Shown here: positions 1-8,875 of the stretch, piece by piece
How positions within the stretch are numbered: the first letter of the stretch is position 1
How the letters are laid out: each line of letters starts with the position of its first letter
Source of the DNA: Nonomuraea soli
GTDB lineage: Bacteria; Actinomycetota; Actinomycetes; Streptosporangiales; Streptosporangiaceae
Direction of reading: 5' to 3'
DNA: 64,000 nt
Assembly (NCBI RefSeq): GCF_013761175.1
Contig: NZ_JACDUR010000003.1
Coordinates: forward strand, 1,027,896 to 1,091,895
The notes under the pieces: generated by a model
The model's database searches: none
Seen by the model: the letters and a program-made list of their open reading frames with translations, nothing else
What the model was told of the DNA's origin: nothing
Position numbers and translations under genes: made by a program

Positions 1-315
1 CTCGAATCGGTGATCGCCGACAACACCTCGGGCGCCGCCTACGTGCTCGGGCCGTGGCAACCGTACGACCCTGCCCGCTGGAACCTCGGCGTGCTCTTCC
101 GCGCGGGAGGCGCCGTGCAGTACGGCTCGACGGGGGCGATTCTCGGCGACCCGCGCCGCGCGGTGGCCGAGGCGGCGAGGCTGGCGGGCGGGCCGCTGGA
201 GGAGGGCTGGGTCGTGCTGGCCGGCGCGGCCACCGCGGCCGAGCCGCTGAGGCCCGGCATGCATGTCACGGCCGAGATCCAGCATCTCGGCTCGGTAGCA
301 CTGAGGAGCATCTGA
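1..315 (+). CDS. 2-oxo-3-hexenedioate (4-oxalocrotonate) decarboxylase-like protein, C-terminal part
   Basis: Only the last ~104 residues are present; the 5' end lies outside the window and the frame is open from base 1 to TGA at 313-315. The visible part resembles the C-terminus of the fumarylacetoacetase-fold 2-keto-4-pentenoate hydratase/4-oxalocrotonate decarboxylase family ([11 protein letters not shown], then a late [12 protein letters not shown] segment). Its stop overlaps the start of the deaminase gene. In the 3-hydroxyanthranilate meta-cleavage route a decarboxylase acts directly after 2-aminomuconate deaminase, so the position favours decarboxylase. A hydratase of the same fold cannot be excluded from this fragment. 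Confidence 0.7.
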   Translation, partial: LESVIADNTSGAAYVLGPWQPYDPARWNLGVLFRAGGAVQYGSTGAILGDPRRAVAEAARLAGGPLEEGWVVLAGAATAAEPLRPGMHVTAEIQHLGSVALRSI

Positions 316-710
316 TGGCCCTGGCGACACCACGCGGCAGGTTCCCGCACGTCAGGCGGGCGGGTGACCACCTGTTCGTCTCGGGGACCAGCTCGCGCCG
401 CCCCGACAACAGCATCGCCGGAGCCACGACGGACGAGCTGGGCACCACCGACCTGGACATCAGGGAGCAGACCAGGGCGGTGATCGAGAACATCGGCCGG
501 ATACTCAAGACCGAGGACGCGTCGCTGGAGGACCTGGTCCAGGTCACCACGTACCTGGTCAGCATGAACGACTTCAAGGGCTACAACGAGGTCTGGGCGG
601 AGTACTTCGACGAGACCGGCCCCGCGCGCACCACCGTGGCGGTGCACCAGCTGCCGCACCCGCATCTGCTGATCGAGATCCAGGCCGTCGCTTACAAGGA
701 GCGCCGATGA
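315..710 (+). CDS. nbaF: RidA-family 2-aminomuconate deaminase
   Basis: This 131-residue protein has the length and pattern of the RidA/YjgF/TdcF family: an early [10 protein letters not shown] segment, a central [14 protein letters not shown] helix and the conserved Arg in [13 protein letters not shown] near the C-terminus. RidA proteins hydrolyse enamines or imines. In 3-hydroxyanthranilate catabolism a family member converts 2-aminomuconate to 2-oxo-3-hexenedioate plus ammonia. The ATG at 315 overlaps the upstream stop and the gene's own TGA overlaps the next ATG, so translation is probably coupled. The specific function is inferred from the dioxygenase and ACMS decarboxylase next to it; sequence alone supports only the RidA family. 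Confidence 0.8.
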   Translation: MALATPRGRFPHVRRAGDHLFVSGTSSRRPDNSIAGATTDELGTTDLDIREQTRAVIENIGRILKTEDASLEDLVQVTTYLVSMNDFKGYNEVWAEYFDETGPARTTVAVHQLPHPHLLIEIQAVAYKERR

Positions 711-1216
711 TTCCCCCCATCGACTTCACCAGGTGGATCGAAGACAACGCGCACCTGCTCAAGCCGCCGGTGGCCAACAAGGTCGTCTTCGACCGGGCCG
801 ACGACTTCATCGTGATGGTCGTCGGCGGCCCCAACCAGCGCACCGACTTCCACATCGACCCGTACGAGGAGCTGTTCTACCAGATCAAGGGGAACATGCA
901 CCTGAACGTGATGACCCCGGAGGGGCCGCAGCGGATCGACATCCGCGAGGGCCAGATGTGGCTGCTGCCCGGCAACCTGCCGCACTCGCCGCAGCGCGAG
1001 GCGGACTCGGTCGGCCTGGTGATCGAGCGCGTCCGCGAGGAGGGCACGCTGGAGAAGTTCGTGTGGTTCTGCCCGAGCTGCGACCGGCCGGTGCACGAGG
1101 TGGAGCTGCAGGTGCGCGACATCGTCGAGGACCTGCCGCCGGTCTTCAACGCCTTCTACGCCGACGAGAAGGCGCGCACGTGCGACAACTGCGGAACGGT
1201 TCACCCCGGCAAATGA
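707..1216 (+). CDS. nbaC: 3-hydroxyanthranilate 3,4-dioxygenase
   Basis: A cupin protein of 169 residues that opens the ring of 3-hydroxyanthranilate with O2 to give 2-amino-3-carboxymuconate semialdehyde. Likely Fe(II) ligands are the His and Glu in [12 protein letters not shown] and the His in GNLPHSPQR, matching the family's His-Glu-His set. The C-terminal tail has two CxxC pairs (CPSC, CDNC), the rubredoxin-like iron site found in bacterial enzymes of this family. Length is typical. The ATG at 707 overlaps the upstream TGA, and the stop overlaps the following ATG. It is the defining enzyme of this operon. Confidence 0.95.
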   Translation: MIPPIDFTRWIEDNAHLLKPPVANKVVFDRADDFIVMVVGGPNQRTDFHIDPYEELFYQIKGNMHLNVMTPEGPQRIDIREGQMWLLPGNLPHSPQREADSVGLVIERVREEGTLEKFVWFCPSCDRPVHEVELQVRDIVEDLPPVFNAFYADEKARTCDNCGTVHPGK

Positions 1217-2184
1217 TCATCGACGTCCATACACACTACGTGCCCCAGGGCTGGCCGGAACTGGGCTGGCCGGGGGCGCCCCGGCTGCGCGTCGACTCCG
1301 AGCGCGAAGCCATGATCGTTGTCAACGACCAGGATTTCCGCAAGGTCGGTCATGAGTGCTGGGATCCCGCGAGGCGCCTCGACGACATGGACGCCGACGG
1401 CGTCGACCGGCAGGTCGTCTCGCCCACGCCCGTCTTCTTCGGTTACGACAGGCCTGCCGCGCAGGGCGTGCGGATCTCGAAGATCTTCAACGACCTGGCG
1501 CTCGACATCTGCTCCGACGAGCGGCTGATCCCCTTCTGCCAGGTGCCGCTGCAGGATGTCGAGCTGGCCGTGGAGGAACTCGAGCGTTGCAAACGCCAGG
1601 GCCACAGGGGCGTCGAGATCGGCAACCACGTGGGCGACCTCGACCTCGACCATTTCGTGGAGTTCCTGCAGCACTGCGCCGACATCGGCATGCCGGTCTT
1701 CGTGCACCCGTGGGACCTGCCGGGCGGGCCGCGCATCGAGCGGTGGATGGCGCAGTGGATCGTCGGCATGCCGGCCGAGACCCACCTGTCGATCATCGCC
1801 ATGGTCCTCGGCGGCGTGTTCGACCGTGTCTCGCGTGACCTGCGCATCTGCTTCGCCCACGGCGGCGGCTCGTTCGCCTTCTGGCTGGGCCGCCTGGAGA
1901 ACGCCTGGCATCGCCGCCACGACGTGATCGGCACCTCGGAGCACCCGCCGAGCCACTACGTCGACCGCTTCAGCGTCGACTCGGTCGTCTTCGACGAGCG
2001 GGCCCTTCGGCTGCTGGTCGACGTCTTCACCGAGGACCGCGTGATGCTCGGCTCCGACTTCCCCTACCCGCTGGGAGAGTCGCCGGTCGGGCAACTTGTC
2101 CGCAACGCGGGGTTCCTTTCCGGCACCGCACGCGCAAAGATCCTCGGCAACAACGCTAGAACCTTCCTCGGGGAGTTCTCATGA
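1213..2184 (+). CDS. nbaD: 2-amino-3-carboxymuconate-6-semialdehyde decarboxylase (ACMSD)
   Basis: An amidohydrolase-superfamily protein of 323 residues. It starts [11 protein letters not shown], giving the HxH metal pair, and has a later His in VFVHPWDLPGG and the Asp in MLGSDFPYPLG. These match the zinc site of ACMSD, which decarboxylates the unstable product of 3-hydroxyanthranilate dioxygenase before it can cyclise to quinolinate. The gene overlaps the dioxygenase stop by 4 bp. Directly following its substrate-producing enzyme makes the assignment firm. Related amidohydrolases (2-hydroxy-aromatic decarboxylases) share the fold but do not fit this context. Confidence 0.93.
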   Translation: MIIDVHTHYVPQGWPELGWPGAPRLRVDSEREAMIVVNDQDFRKVGHECWDPARRLDDMDADGVDRQVVSPTPVFFGYDRPAAQGVRISKIFNDLALDICSDERLIPFCQVPLQDVELAVEELERCKRQGHRGVEIGNHVGDLDLDHFVEFLQHCADIGMPVFVHPWDLPGGPRIERWMAQWIVGMPAETHLSIIAMVLGGVFDRVSRDLRICFAHGGGSFAFWLGRLENAWHRRHDVIGTSEHPPSHYVDRFSVDSVVFDERALRLLVDVFTEDRVMLGSDFPYPLGESPVGQLVRNAGFLSGTARAKILGNNARTFLGEFS

Positions 2185-3311
2185 GACACGCGGTGCTCGC
2201 CTTGCTGGTGCTGTCGGTCAGCGCATGCGGTGGCGCGGCGACCCAGAGCGCGGCCGACGACTCGACGATCAAGGTCGGCGCGATCGTCTCGCAGACGGGC
2301 GTCTACTCCGCCCTCGGCGACGACATGGAAACCGCCATGAAGCTCTACCTCGAAGGGCACGGCAACAAGCTGGGCGGCAAGCAGGCCGAGCTCATCGTCG
2401 CCGACGACGCGGGCAACCCGGAGACCGGGCAGCAGAAGGCCAAGCAGCTCACGCTCGAGAACAAGGTCGATGTGATCACCGGCCTGATCGCCTCGCCCGT
2501 CGCGGTCGCGGTGGCCAAGGAGGCGGGCGCCCAGAAGACGCCCGTGGTGATCGCCAACGCCGGAGCCGACGCGCTGGGCGGTCCCGGCGTCTTCCGCGTC
2601 TCCTACACCAACTACATGCACGGCTACGCGGCGGGCAAGTACGCGGTCGAGGCCTACGGCAAGGAGGGCGCGGTGCTCATGGGCGCCGACTACTCCGCGG
2701 GCACCGAGACTCTCAAGGGCTTCGAGGACGGTTACACCAAGGCGGGCGGCGCCAAGCCGATCAAGCAGATCCTCACCCCCTTCGGCAAGACGCAGAACTT
2801 CCAGCCGTACCTGAGCCAGATCCCCTCCGAGGCCAAGTTCCTCTACACCTTCTACGCCGGTGGCGAGGCGATCACCTTCGCCAAGAACTTCAAGCAGTTC
2901 GGTTACGACTCCAAGATCAAGCTGCTGACCTGCCAGAACATCACCGACGAGGACGTGCTGCAGGCCATCGGCGCCGACGCCGAGGGCATCACCAGCGTCG
3001 GCCTGTACTCCCCGGCGCTCGACAACCCGGAGAACGCCGCCTTCGTCAGCATGTGGAAGGCCAAGACCGGCAAGAACCCGTCGGTGGTCGCGCTGCAGAG
3101 CTGGGACGCCATGCAGCTCATCGACAAGGCGGCGGCCGCGGGTGGCAGCCTGTCCGACGCGCTGGCCAAGGTCGGCGAGATCAAGAGCCCGCGCGGCACG
3201 TTCACCCTCGACGCCGACAAGCACAACCCCGTGCAGAACTGGTACGCCCGCACCTACGAGGGCGGCGTGAACAAGGTCGTGGCCACCATCCCGCCGGACC
3301 CCGCATCGTGA
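2181..3311 (+). CDS. LivK-type ABC transporter substrate-binding lipoprotein
   Basis: A 376-residue periplasmic-binding-fold protein (type I, Leu/Ile/Val-binding family). It begins with a lipoprotein signal peptide ending VSAC (Cys at about residue 16), then KVGAIVSQTGVYSALG, typical of the mature N-terminus of this family. It should be anchored outside the membrane and deliver ligand to the permeases encoded downstream. The start overlaps the ACMSD stop (ATGA). The family binds amino acids, amides or aromatic acids. Because it sits between ACMSD and kynureninase, kynurenine, tryptophan or an aminobenzoate-like ligand is a reasonable inference, but the ligand cannot be read from sequence. Confidence 0.92.
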   Translation: MRHAVLALLVLSVSACGGAATQSAADDSTIKVGAIVSQTGVYSALGDDMETAMKLYLEGHGNKLGGKQAELIVADDAGNPETGQQKAKQLTLENKVDVITGLIASPVAVAVAKEAGAQKTPVVIANAGADALGGPGVFRVSYTNYMHGYAAGKYAVEAYGKEGAVLMGADYSAGTETLKGFEDGYTKAGGAKPIKQILTPFGKTQNFQPYLSQIPSEAKFLYTFYAGGEAITFAKNFKQFGYDSKIKLLTCQNITDEDVLQAIGADAEGITSVGLYSPALDNPENAAFVSMWKAKTGKNPSVVALQSWDAMQLIDKAAAAGGSLSDALAKVGEIKSPRGTFTLDADKHNPVQNWYARTYEGGVNKVVATIPPDPAS

Positions 3312-4165
3312 GTCTGCTCGTCACCGCGTTCGACGGCATCGCCTTCGGATGCCTGCTCTTCGTCCTGGCCGTCGGGTTAACCATGATCTTCGGCCTCCTG
3401 GACGTGCTCAACCTGGCCCACGGCGCCCTCTACATGGCAGGCGGCTACCTGGCCTTCCTGGTCATCGGCGAGGTGCCCACCTCGCTGGCGGTCTTCATCG
3501 GCGTCGCCCTGCTGGCCGTGGTCGCGGGCCTGGTGCTCGGCGGCGGCCTGTCGGTGGCGATCAGGCCGCTGACCAGGCGCGGCCATTTGGACCAGGCGTT
3601 GCTGACCATGGGCCTGGCCATCCTGCTGTCGGAGTTCCTGCTGCAGGTGGCCGACCGCGGTTTCCACAGCCTGGCCGCGCCGCGCGGGCTCGACGGCAGT
3701 ATCGCGGGCAGCTACCCGGCCTACCGGGTGGCGGTCATCGTGGCCGGACTGGCGATCGCCGGGGCCACCTTCTGGATCTTCGAGCGGACCAGGGCGGGCG
3801 CGCTGGTCCGCGCGGCCGTGGACGACCCCGAGATGCTCGCTGCCTCGGGCGTCAACGTCAGGCGCATCCGCCTGTCGGTGGTGCTCGCGGGTTGCGCGCT
3901 GGCGACTCTCGCGGGGGTGCTGGGCGGGCCGCTGCTCAACCTGCGCGCGGGGCTCGACACCGAGGTGCTGGTCCTGGCGCTGATCGTCATCGTGGTCGGC
4001 GGGCTGGCCTCGATCCGCGGCGCGGCGCTGGGCGCGCTCCTGATCGGGCAGGTGCAGACGCTCGGCGTGGCGCTGGTGCCGGAACTGGCCGCCTACCTGC
4101 TGTTCGCGGTCATGGCCGCGGTGTTGTTGTGGCGCCCCGCCGGACTCTTCGGGAGGGCGACATGA
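3308..4165 (+). CDS. LivH-type ABC transporter permease
   Basis: A 285-residue integral membrane protein of the branched-chain amino acid permease family. The GTG at 3308 overlaps the upstream stop and is the only start that gives the normal N-terminus. Hydrophobic helices run through the protein, with the LAVGLTMIFGLLDVLNLAHGALYMAGGY segment characteristic of LivH (about residues 20-47) and the coupling region near DDPEMLAASGVNVRRIRL. It should form the membrane channel together with the next gene product. Spacing (4-bp overlaps on both sides) shows one operon. Confidence 0.93.
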   Translation: MSLLVTAFDGIAFGCLLFVLAVGLTMIFGLLDVLNLAHGALYMAGGYLAFLVIGEVPTSLAVFIGVALLAVVAGLVLGGGLSVAIRPLTRRGHLDQALLTMGLAILLSEFLLQVADRGFHSLAAPRGLDGSIAGSYPAYRVAVIVAGLAIAGATFWIFERTRAGALVRAAVDDPEMLAASGVNVRRIRLSVVLAGCALATLAGVLGGPLLNLRAGLDTEVLVLALIVIVVGGLASIRGAALGALLIGQVQTLGVALVPELAAYLLFAVMAAVLLWRPAGLFGRAT

Positions 4166-5109
4166 GGGAGAGCGTCATGAGGGGAGGCGACGCGCGCATG
4201 AGCCGCCTGACGAGGAGGCTCGCCTTCGCGGCCGCCCTCGTCCTGCTGGCTGCCATGCCGTACATGCTCGACGCCTATCGCCTCGACCTGCTGGCCGGTG
4301 GGCTCGCCTACGGGCTGATGGCCGCGAGCCTGGCCTTCCTGGTGGGGCACGGCGGGCTGCCCTCGCTCGGCCACGCGGCCTTCCTGGGCGTCGGAGCCTA
4401 CGCCGCAGGGCTGACCGCCAAGCACGTCACGCCCAACGTGGCGCTCCAACTGCTGGTCGCGATCGCGGCGGGCGTGCTGTTCGCCCTGCTCACCGGATGG
4501 TTCGCGGTGCGCACCAGAGGCTTCTTCTTCCTGATGTTCACCCTGGCCATCGGCGAGATCGCGGTGCAGGCGGCGACCCGCTCCACGCGCGTGACCGGCG
4601 GCGACAACGGCCTGGCCGACATCCCGCCGACCGGCCTGGACGTGGTGACGTTCTACTGGTGGGCGCTGGCGGTCGTCGCGGTCGGCTTCGGCGTGCTGGT
4701 CCTGCTGCGCGACGGCCCGCTGGGCCGCTCCATCGCGGGCGCGCGCGAGAACGAGGCGCGCATGGCCGCGCTCGGCTACCACGTGACCGGCGTACGGCTG
4801 GCGGCCGTGGTGATCGCCGGGGCGGTCTGCGCGGCAGGGGGAGCGCTGGTGGAGCAGAAGGACACCTTCGTCGCACCCACGCACCTGGAGATCGGCGTAT
4901 CGGTGCTCTTGCTGATCATGGTGCTGCTCGGCGGGCGTCAGACGCTCATCGGGCCGCTGATCGCGGGCGTCGGTCTGATCGTGCTGCGCTCGGTCACCTC
5001 GACCGCGCTCGGCGAGCTGTGGTTGCTGGTGGAGGGCGCGCTGTTCGTGATCTGCGTCTACCTGCTGCCCAACGGACTGCTGGGGAGGCGACGTGCTCAG
5101 GCTGCATGA
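4162..5109 (+). CDS. LivM-type ABC transporter permease
   Basis: A 315-residue polytopic membrane protein of the LivM family, with LPSLGHAAFLGVGAYAAGL near residue 75 and the coupling-helix region ARENEARMAALGYHV near residue 195. The ATG at 4162 overlaps the stop of the preceding permease. Two further in-frame ATGs (4177, 4198) would shorten the cytoplasmic N-terminus and cannot be excluded. Its 3' end overlaps the first ATPase gene by 17 bp, an unusually long overlap for this operon. Confidence 0.92.
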   Translation: MRESVMRGGDARMSRLTRRLAFAAALVLLAAMPYMLDAYRLDLLAGGLAYGLMAASLAFLVGHGGLPSLGHAAFLGVGAYAAGLTAKHVTPNVALQLLVAIAAGVLFALLTGWFAVRTRGFFFLMFTLAIGEIAVQAATRSTRVTGGDNGLADIPPTGLDVVTFYWWALAVVAVGFGVLVLLRDGPLGRSIAGARENEARMAALGYHVTGVRLAAVVIAGAVCAAGGALVEQKDTFVAPTHLEIGVSVLLLIMVLLGGRQTLIGPLIAGVGLIVLRSVTSTALGELWLLVEGALFVICVYLLPNGLLGRRRAQAA

Positions 5110-5830
5110 GCTGACCATGCGTTTCGGCGCGCTCAACGCCGTCGACGGGGTGAGCCTGTCGGTGGGCGAGGGGGAGCGGCGGGCGCTGATCGGGCCGAAC
5201 GGCGCGGGCAAGTCGACGCTGTTCGCCATGATCGCGGGGGCGCTGAGGCCGTCGGGCGGCACGATCGAGTTCGACGGCCAGGACGTGACCGGGCTGCCCG
5301 AACATCGGCGCGCGCGGCGCGGCATCGCCAGGACCTTCCAGCACAGCAGCCTGTTCGCGGGGCTGAGCTGCGCGGAGAACGTGGCGCTGGCCGTACGGGC
5401 GCGGCGGGGGCTCGGGATGAGGGCGTGGCTGGGTAGTGGGCGAAATATGGATATAAAACGGGAGGTGACCGGCTACTTGGACCTCATGGAGCTCAGCGAA
5501 GAAAGACCAGCCGGCGCCCTGTCCCACGGTGAGGCACGCAGGCTGGAGGTGGCCATGGCCCTGGCCCAGCAGCCCAGGCTGCTGCTGCTCGACGAGCCCG
5601 CGGCGGGCATGTCGTCGGCCGAGAGCGCCCGCTTCGCCGAGCTCATCCAGAACCTGGACACCACGCTGCTGATCGTGGAGCACGACCTCGACGTCGTGTT
5701 CGCGGTCGCCTCCCACGTGACCGTGCTGGCCTCCGGCAAGGTCATCGCCGACGGCTCGCCCGCCGAGATCAAGGCCAGTGCCGAGGTCGAGCGGGTCTAC
5801 CTGGGTACGGCCAAGGAGATCTGGTGCTGA
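5093..5830 (+). CDS. LivG-type ABC transporter ATP-binding protein
   Basis: A 245-residue ABC ATPase starting at GTG 5093. Walker A is GPNGAGKST, the signature is LSHGEARRLEVAMAL, Walker B is LLLLDEPAAGM, and the switch His is in LLIVEHDLDVV. The FQHSSLF motif after the Q-loop and the LivG-type layout place it with the branched-chain amino acid importer ATPases. About 30 bases around 5440-5465 are much richer in A+T than the surroundings and fall in the variable helical-domain insert. It should pair with the LivF-type ATPase that follows. Confidence 0.92.
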   Translation: MLRLHELTMRFGALNAVDGVSLSVGEGERRALIGPNGAGKSTLFAMIAGALRPSGGTIEFDGQDVTGLPEHRRARRGIARTFQHSSLFAGLSCAENVALAVRARRGLGMRAWLGSGRNMDIKREVTGYLDLMELSEERPAGALSHGEARRLEVAMALAQQPRLLLLDEPAAGMSSAESARFAELIQNLDTTLLIVEHDLDVVFAVASHVTVLASGKVIADGSPAEIKASAEVERVYLGTAKEIWC

Positions 5831-6510
5831 CCGTCGAAGCGCTCACCTCCGGTTACGGCCAGGGCCAGGTGCTGCACGAAGCCGCCATGGAGCTCCCGCC
5901 GGGCAAGGCGGTGGCCGTCCTCGGCCGCAACGGCGTCGGCAAGACGACCTTCGTGCACACCCTCATGGGCCTGGTCAAGCCGTGGAGCGGCTCGATCAGG
6001 CTCGGCGACGACGAACTGGCCGGGCTCGACACCCGGCAGATCGCCCGGCACGGCGTGCGGATCGTGCCGCAGGGGCGGCGCGTCTACCGCTCGCTGACCG
6101 TCGAGGAGACCCTCGCCATATCCTCCGGACCGGGGGAGTGGACAATCGAGCGGGTCTACGAGTTGTTCCCCTCGCTGGCCGCCCGTCGCGGCCACCGGGG
6201 CGACCAGCTGTCCGGCGGCGAGCAGGAGATGCTCGCCATCGGCAGGGCCCTGCTGGGCAACCCCCGGCTGCTGCTGCTCGACGAGCCGTCTGAAGGCCTG
6301 GCGCCGCTCGTCGTCGAGGAGCTGGGCCGGGCCCTTTCGAGCCTGGAAGGCATGTCGATCATTCTGGTCGAGCAGAACCTGCACCTGGCCGTGGCCGTCG
6401 CCGACGAGGTGCGGTGCATGGTGAAGGGCAGCTTCGTCTACCAGGCCACGACCGCCGAGTTCCGCAGGGACCCGGCTGCTGCGAAGGAGTATCTGGGTGT
6501 TGGATCGTGA
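5824..6510 (+). CDS. LivF-type ABC transporter ATP-binding protein
   Basis: A 228-residue ABC ATPase starting at GTG 5824 inside the end of the preceding gene. It has Walker A GRNGVGKTT, the LivF-typical VPQGRRVYRSLTVEETL segment, signature LSGGEQEMLAIGRALL, Walker B LLLLDEPSEGLAPL and a switch region ILVEQNLHLA. It completes a five-component importer (binding protein, two permeases, two ATPases). Its 3' end overlaps kynureninase by 14 bp, which ties the transporter to kynurenine catabolism. Confidence 0.92.
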   Translation: MLTVEALTSGYGQGQVLHEAAMELPPGKAVAVLGRNGVGKTTFVHTLMGLVKPWSGSIRLGDDELAGLDTRQIARHGVRIVPQGRRVYRSLTVEETLAISSGPGEWTIERVYELFPSLAARRGHRGDQLSGGEQEMLAIGRALLGNPRLLLLDEPSEGLAPLVVEELGRALSSLEGMSIILVEQNLHLAVAVADEVRCMVKGSFVYQATTAEFRRDPAAAKEYLGVGS

Positions 6511-7666
6511 GGCCTGCGCCGCGCTGGACGAGGCCGATCCGCTGGGCGGCTTCAGGGACGAGTTCGTGCTGCCCGAGGGGGTCGTCTACCTCGTGGGCAA
6601 CTCCCTGGGCGCCATGCCCCGCCGTACGGCGGAGCGGGTGGCCCGCACGGTCACCGAGGAGTGGGGGCGCGAGCTGGTCGGCGGCTGGAACAGCGCGGGC
6701 TGGTTCGCCCAGCCCCTGACCACCGGCGACCGCCTAGCGCCGCTGATCGGCGCCGGTCCCGGCACGGTCGTGGTCGGCAACACCACCTCGATCGCCGTCT
6801 ACCAGGCGGTTTCCGCGGCCCTGGGATTGCGGCCGGGCACGATCGTGGTGGACCGTGCCAACTTCCCCACCGACAACTACATGATCGAACGGCTCGGCCC
6901 GACACGGGACGTCTCGGAGGGCTTCGAGGGCGCCGCAGTGGTGCTGCTGGCCGAGGTCGACTACCGCACCGGCGCCCGCTACGACGTGCCCGAGGTCACC
7001 CGCCAGGTCCACGAGGCCGGCGCGCTGATGATCTGGGACGTCTGCCACAGCGTCGGAGCGCTGGAGGTCGACGTCGCCGAGGCGGACTTCGCGGTGGGCT
7101 GCACCTACAAGTACCTCAACGGCGGACCCGGCTCCCCGGCCTTCCTCTACGTCAACCCGCGCCACCACGAGGCCGCCCAGAACGTGCTGCCGGGCTGGTA
7201 CAGCCATGCGGAGCCGTTCGCCTTCGAGCCCCGCTACCGGCCGGCGGAGGGCATCAGGCGCTTCGCCGTCAGCACCCCGCACGTGTTGTCGTTCGCCGCC
7301 CTGGAGGCCTCGCTCGACCTGTGGGACCAGGTGGCCGTGGCCGATGTGAGGCGCAAGAGCACGATGCTCACCGACCTCTTCATCGACCTGGTGGGCGACC
7401 GGCTGGAGCTGGCCTCGCCGCGCGACGCCGAGCGGCGGGGCAGCCAGGTCAGCTTCCTGCACGACGACGGCTACCCGGTGATGCGGGCGCTGATCGACCG
7501 TGGCGTGCACGGCGACTTCCGCGCGCCCGACATCCTGCGGTTCGGTTTCGCCCCGCTCTACACCCGGTTCGTCGACGTCTTCGACGCCGCGACGATCATC
7601 GGCGAGGTCCTGGAGAAGGAACTGTGGCGCGACCCCGCCTACCGCAACCGTCTGGCGGTCACCTGA
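6497..7666 (+). CDS. kynU: Kynureninase
   Basis: A PLP-dependent aminotransferase-fold protein of 389 residues. The N-terminus (YLVGNSLGAMPRRTAERV) and the PLP-lysine segment CTYKYLNGGPGSPAF, at about residues 201-215, are characteristic of kynureninase. The enzyme hydrolyses L-kynurenine or 3-hydroxykynurenine to (3-hydroxy)anthranilate plus alanine, supplying the substrate of the dioxygenase encoded upstream. The GTG at 6497 overlaps the ATPase gene. Its last 28 bp overlap a convergent gene. Which of the two kynurenines is preferred cannot be told from sequence. Confidence 0.95.
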   Translation: MLDREACAALDEADPLGGFRDEFVLPEGVVYLVGNSLGAMPRRTAERVARTVTEEWGRELVGGWNSAGWFAQPLTTGDRLAPLIGAGPGTVVVGNTTSIAVYQAVSAALGLRPGTIVVDRANFPTDNYMIERLGPTRDVSEGFEGAAVVLLAEVDYRTGARYDVPEVTRQVHEAGALMIWDVCHSVGALEVDVAEADFAVGCTYKYLNGGPGSPAFLYVNPRHHEAAQNVLPGWYSHAEPFAFEPRYRPAEGIRRFAVSTPHVLSFAALEASLDLWDQVAVADVRRKSTMLTDLFIDLVGDRLELASPRDAERRGSQVSFLHDDGYPVMRALIDRGVHGDFRAPDILRFGFAPLYTRFVDVFDAATIIGEVLEKELWRDPAYRNRLAVT

Positions 7667-8151
7667 GCGTCCTTGAGATGCCGGCGGAAGTCGGAGGCGC
7701 GTGGGAGGTCGGAGCCCTCGTCGGCGTGGGCGTAGACCATCACGTAGCGGCCCTGTCTCGCGACGACGGCGCGCTGGCCGTGCAGCGTCGGCCGCGCGCC
7801 GTGGTGGCTCTGCATGGCCACCCTGAGCGCCTCGTCGCCCACCTTGACCGAGGTGCTCGTCCACACCTGGTCGCGGCCCACGCCGCTGCCGTCGTCGGTG
7901 CGCGCGCAGCGCACCAGGGCGCCGCGCAGGTCGGCCATGGCCTGCTTGGCGGCCTTGACGTTGCGGTAGCGGGCGATCTCCTCCAGTCGTGAGAAGGCCG
8001 GGTCGTGCTTCTGGGCGTTGGCGACCTCGACCCGGCCCGCGGCGCCGAGCCGGGGGTCTCCGCAGGGGTTGACCCAGTGGGTCTCGCGCGGAGCCTCGGT
8101 CACGGGCCAGTCGGCGTGGAGCAGGGGCAGGGCCAGCAGCAGAATCATCAT
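7639..8151 (-). CDS. Hypothetical secreted protein
   Basis: A 170-residue protein with a short N-terminal hydrophobic stretch (MMILLLALPLLHA) that looks like a signal peptide with cleavage after LLHA. The mature part has two Cys (in VNPCGDPRL and LVRCART) that could form one disulfide, and a beta-rich C-terminal half. No family is recognised. Two adjacent ATG codons (8151, 8148) are possible starts and no strong ribosome site precedes either. It converges on kynureninase and overlaps it by 28 bp, so it is not part of that operon. Confidence 0.7.
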   Translation of the reverse strand: MMILLLALPLLHADWPVTEAPRETHWVNPCGDPRLGAAGRVEVANAQKHDPAFSRLEEIARYRNVKAAKQAMADLRGALVRCARTDDGSGVGRDQVWTSTSVKVGDEALRVAMQSHHGARPTLHGQRAVVARQGRYVMVYAHADEGSDLPRASDFRRHLKDAQVTARRLR

Positions 8152-8302
8152 GTCCGGTGTGACGGGTCAGAGCGTGCTAACTGTTCCGATAGCATCTTGA
8201 TGCCCACAAGGCACTTTTGTTGTTGTTTGCCCGCGTTCCGTGCGGCCTGCACACCCGCGGGTTCCTCGGAGCGCGCCCCCAGCTCTCCGGGAGATCCCCG
8301 CC

Positions 8303-8875
8303 ATGCTGCTCACCTTCACGGTGACCGGACTGATCATGATCATGATTCCAGGGCCGGACGCCGCGCTGATCATGCGCACCTCCATCAGCCACGGCCGCGC
8401 CGCGGGACTCCGCACGATGCTCGGCGGGCTGATCGGCCTGACCGTCCACGCCGCAGCTGCGACAGCGGGGCTCTCGGCCCTCCTGGCCGCCTCGCCGACC
8501 GCCTTCGCCATCCTGCGCTGGGCCGGCGTCGCCTACCTGCTGTGGCTCGGGGTCCAGGCGCTGCGGGCCCGCGGACGCGCCGCGGAGTCGAGCGCGCCCA
8601 CCGCGCGTCACATCCGCAGCGGGCTGCTGTCGAACCTGCTCAACCCGAAGGTCCTGCTCTTCTTCGTGACCTTCCTGCCGCAGTTCATGGCCACCGAGTC
8701 GCCCGTGTTGCTCTCGGCGATCTTCGCCGGGCTCTACGCGCTCTGGTTCACCCTCTACATCCTGGTCGTCGACCGGCTGGGCGCGCTGCTGCGCACGCCG
8801 CGCATGCGCCGCCGCATCGAGCGGGTGACCGGCGTGGTGCTCGTCGGCTTCGCCCTACGCCTGGCCGTCCAGTAG
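8303..8875 (+). CDS. LysE/RhtB-family exporter
   Basis: A 190-residue membrane protein. It has the family's N-terminal IMIPGPDAALIMRTSISHGRAAGL motif region, about six hydrophobic segments, and the central LSNLLNPKVLLFFVTFLPQF motif. Members export amino acids or homoserine lactone-like compounds. The start at 8303 is chosen because the family begins just before LTFTVTGLIMIMIPGPD; the longer frame would add an unsupported Arg/Pro-rich extension. Its last 21 bp overlap the convergent YjbR-type gene. The exported solute is unknown. Confidence 0.9.
   Translation: MLLTFTVTGLIMIMIPGPDAALIMRTSISHGRAAGLRTMLGGLIGLTVHAAAATAGLSALLAASPTAFAILRWAGVAYLLWLGVQALRARGRAAESSAPTARHIRSGLLSNLLNPKVLLFFVTFLPQFMATESPVLLSAIFAGLYALWFTLYILVVDRLGALLRTPRMRRRIERVTGVVLVGFALRLAVQ

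Noticed and set aside
8195-8230. Possible small terminator with a T-rich tail before the LysE-type gene
   Set aside because: The stem is only about four base pairs; too weak to call.
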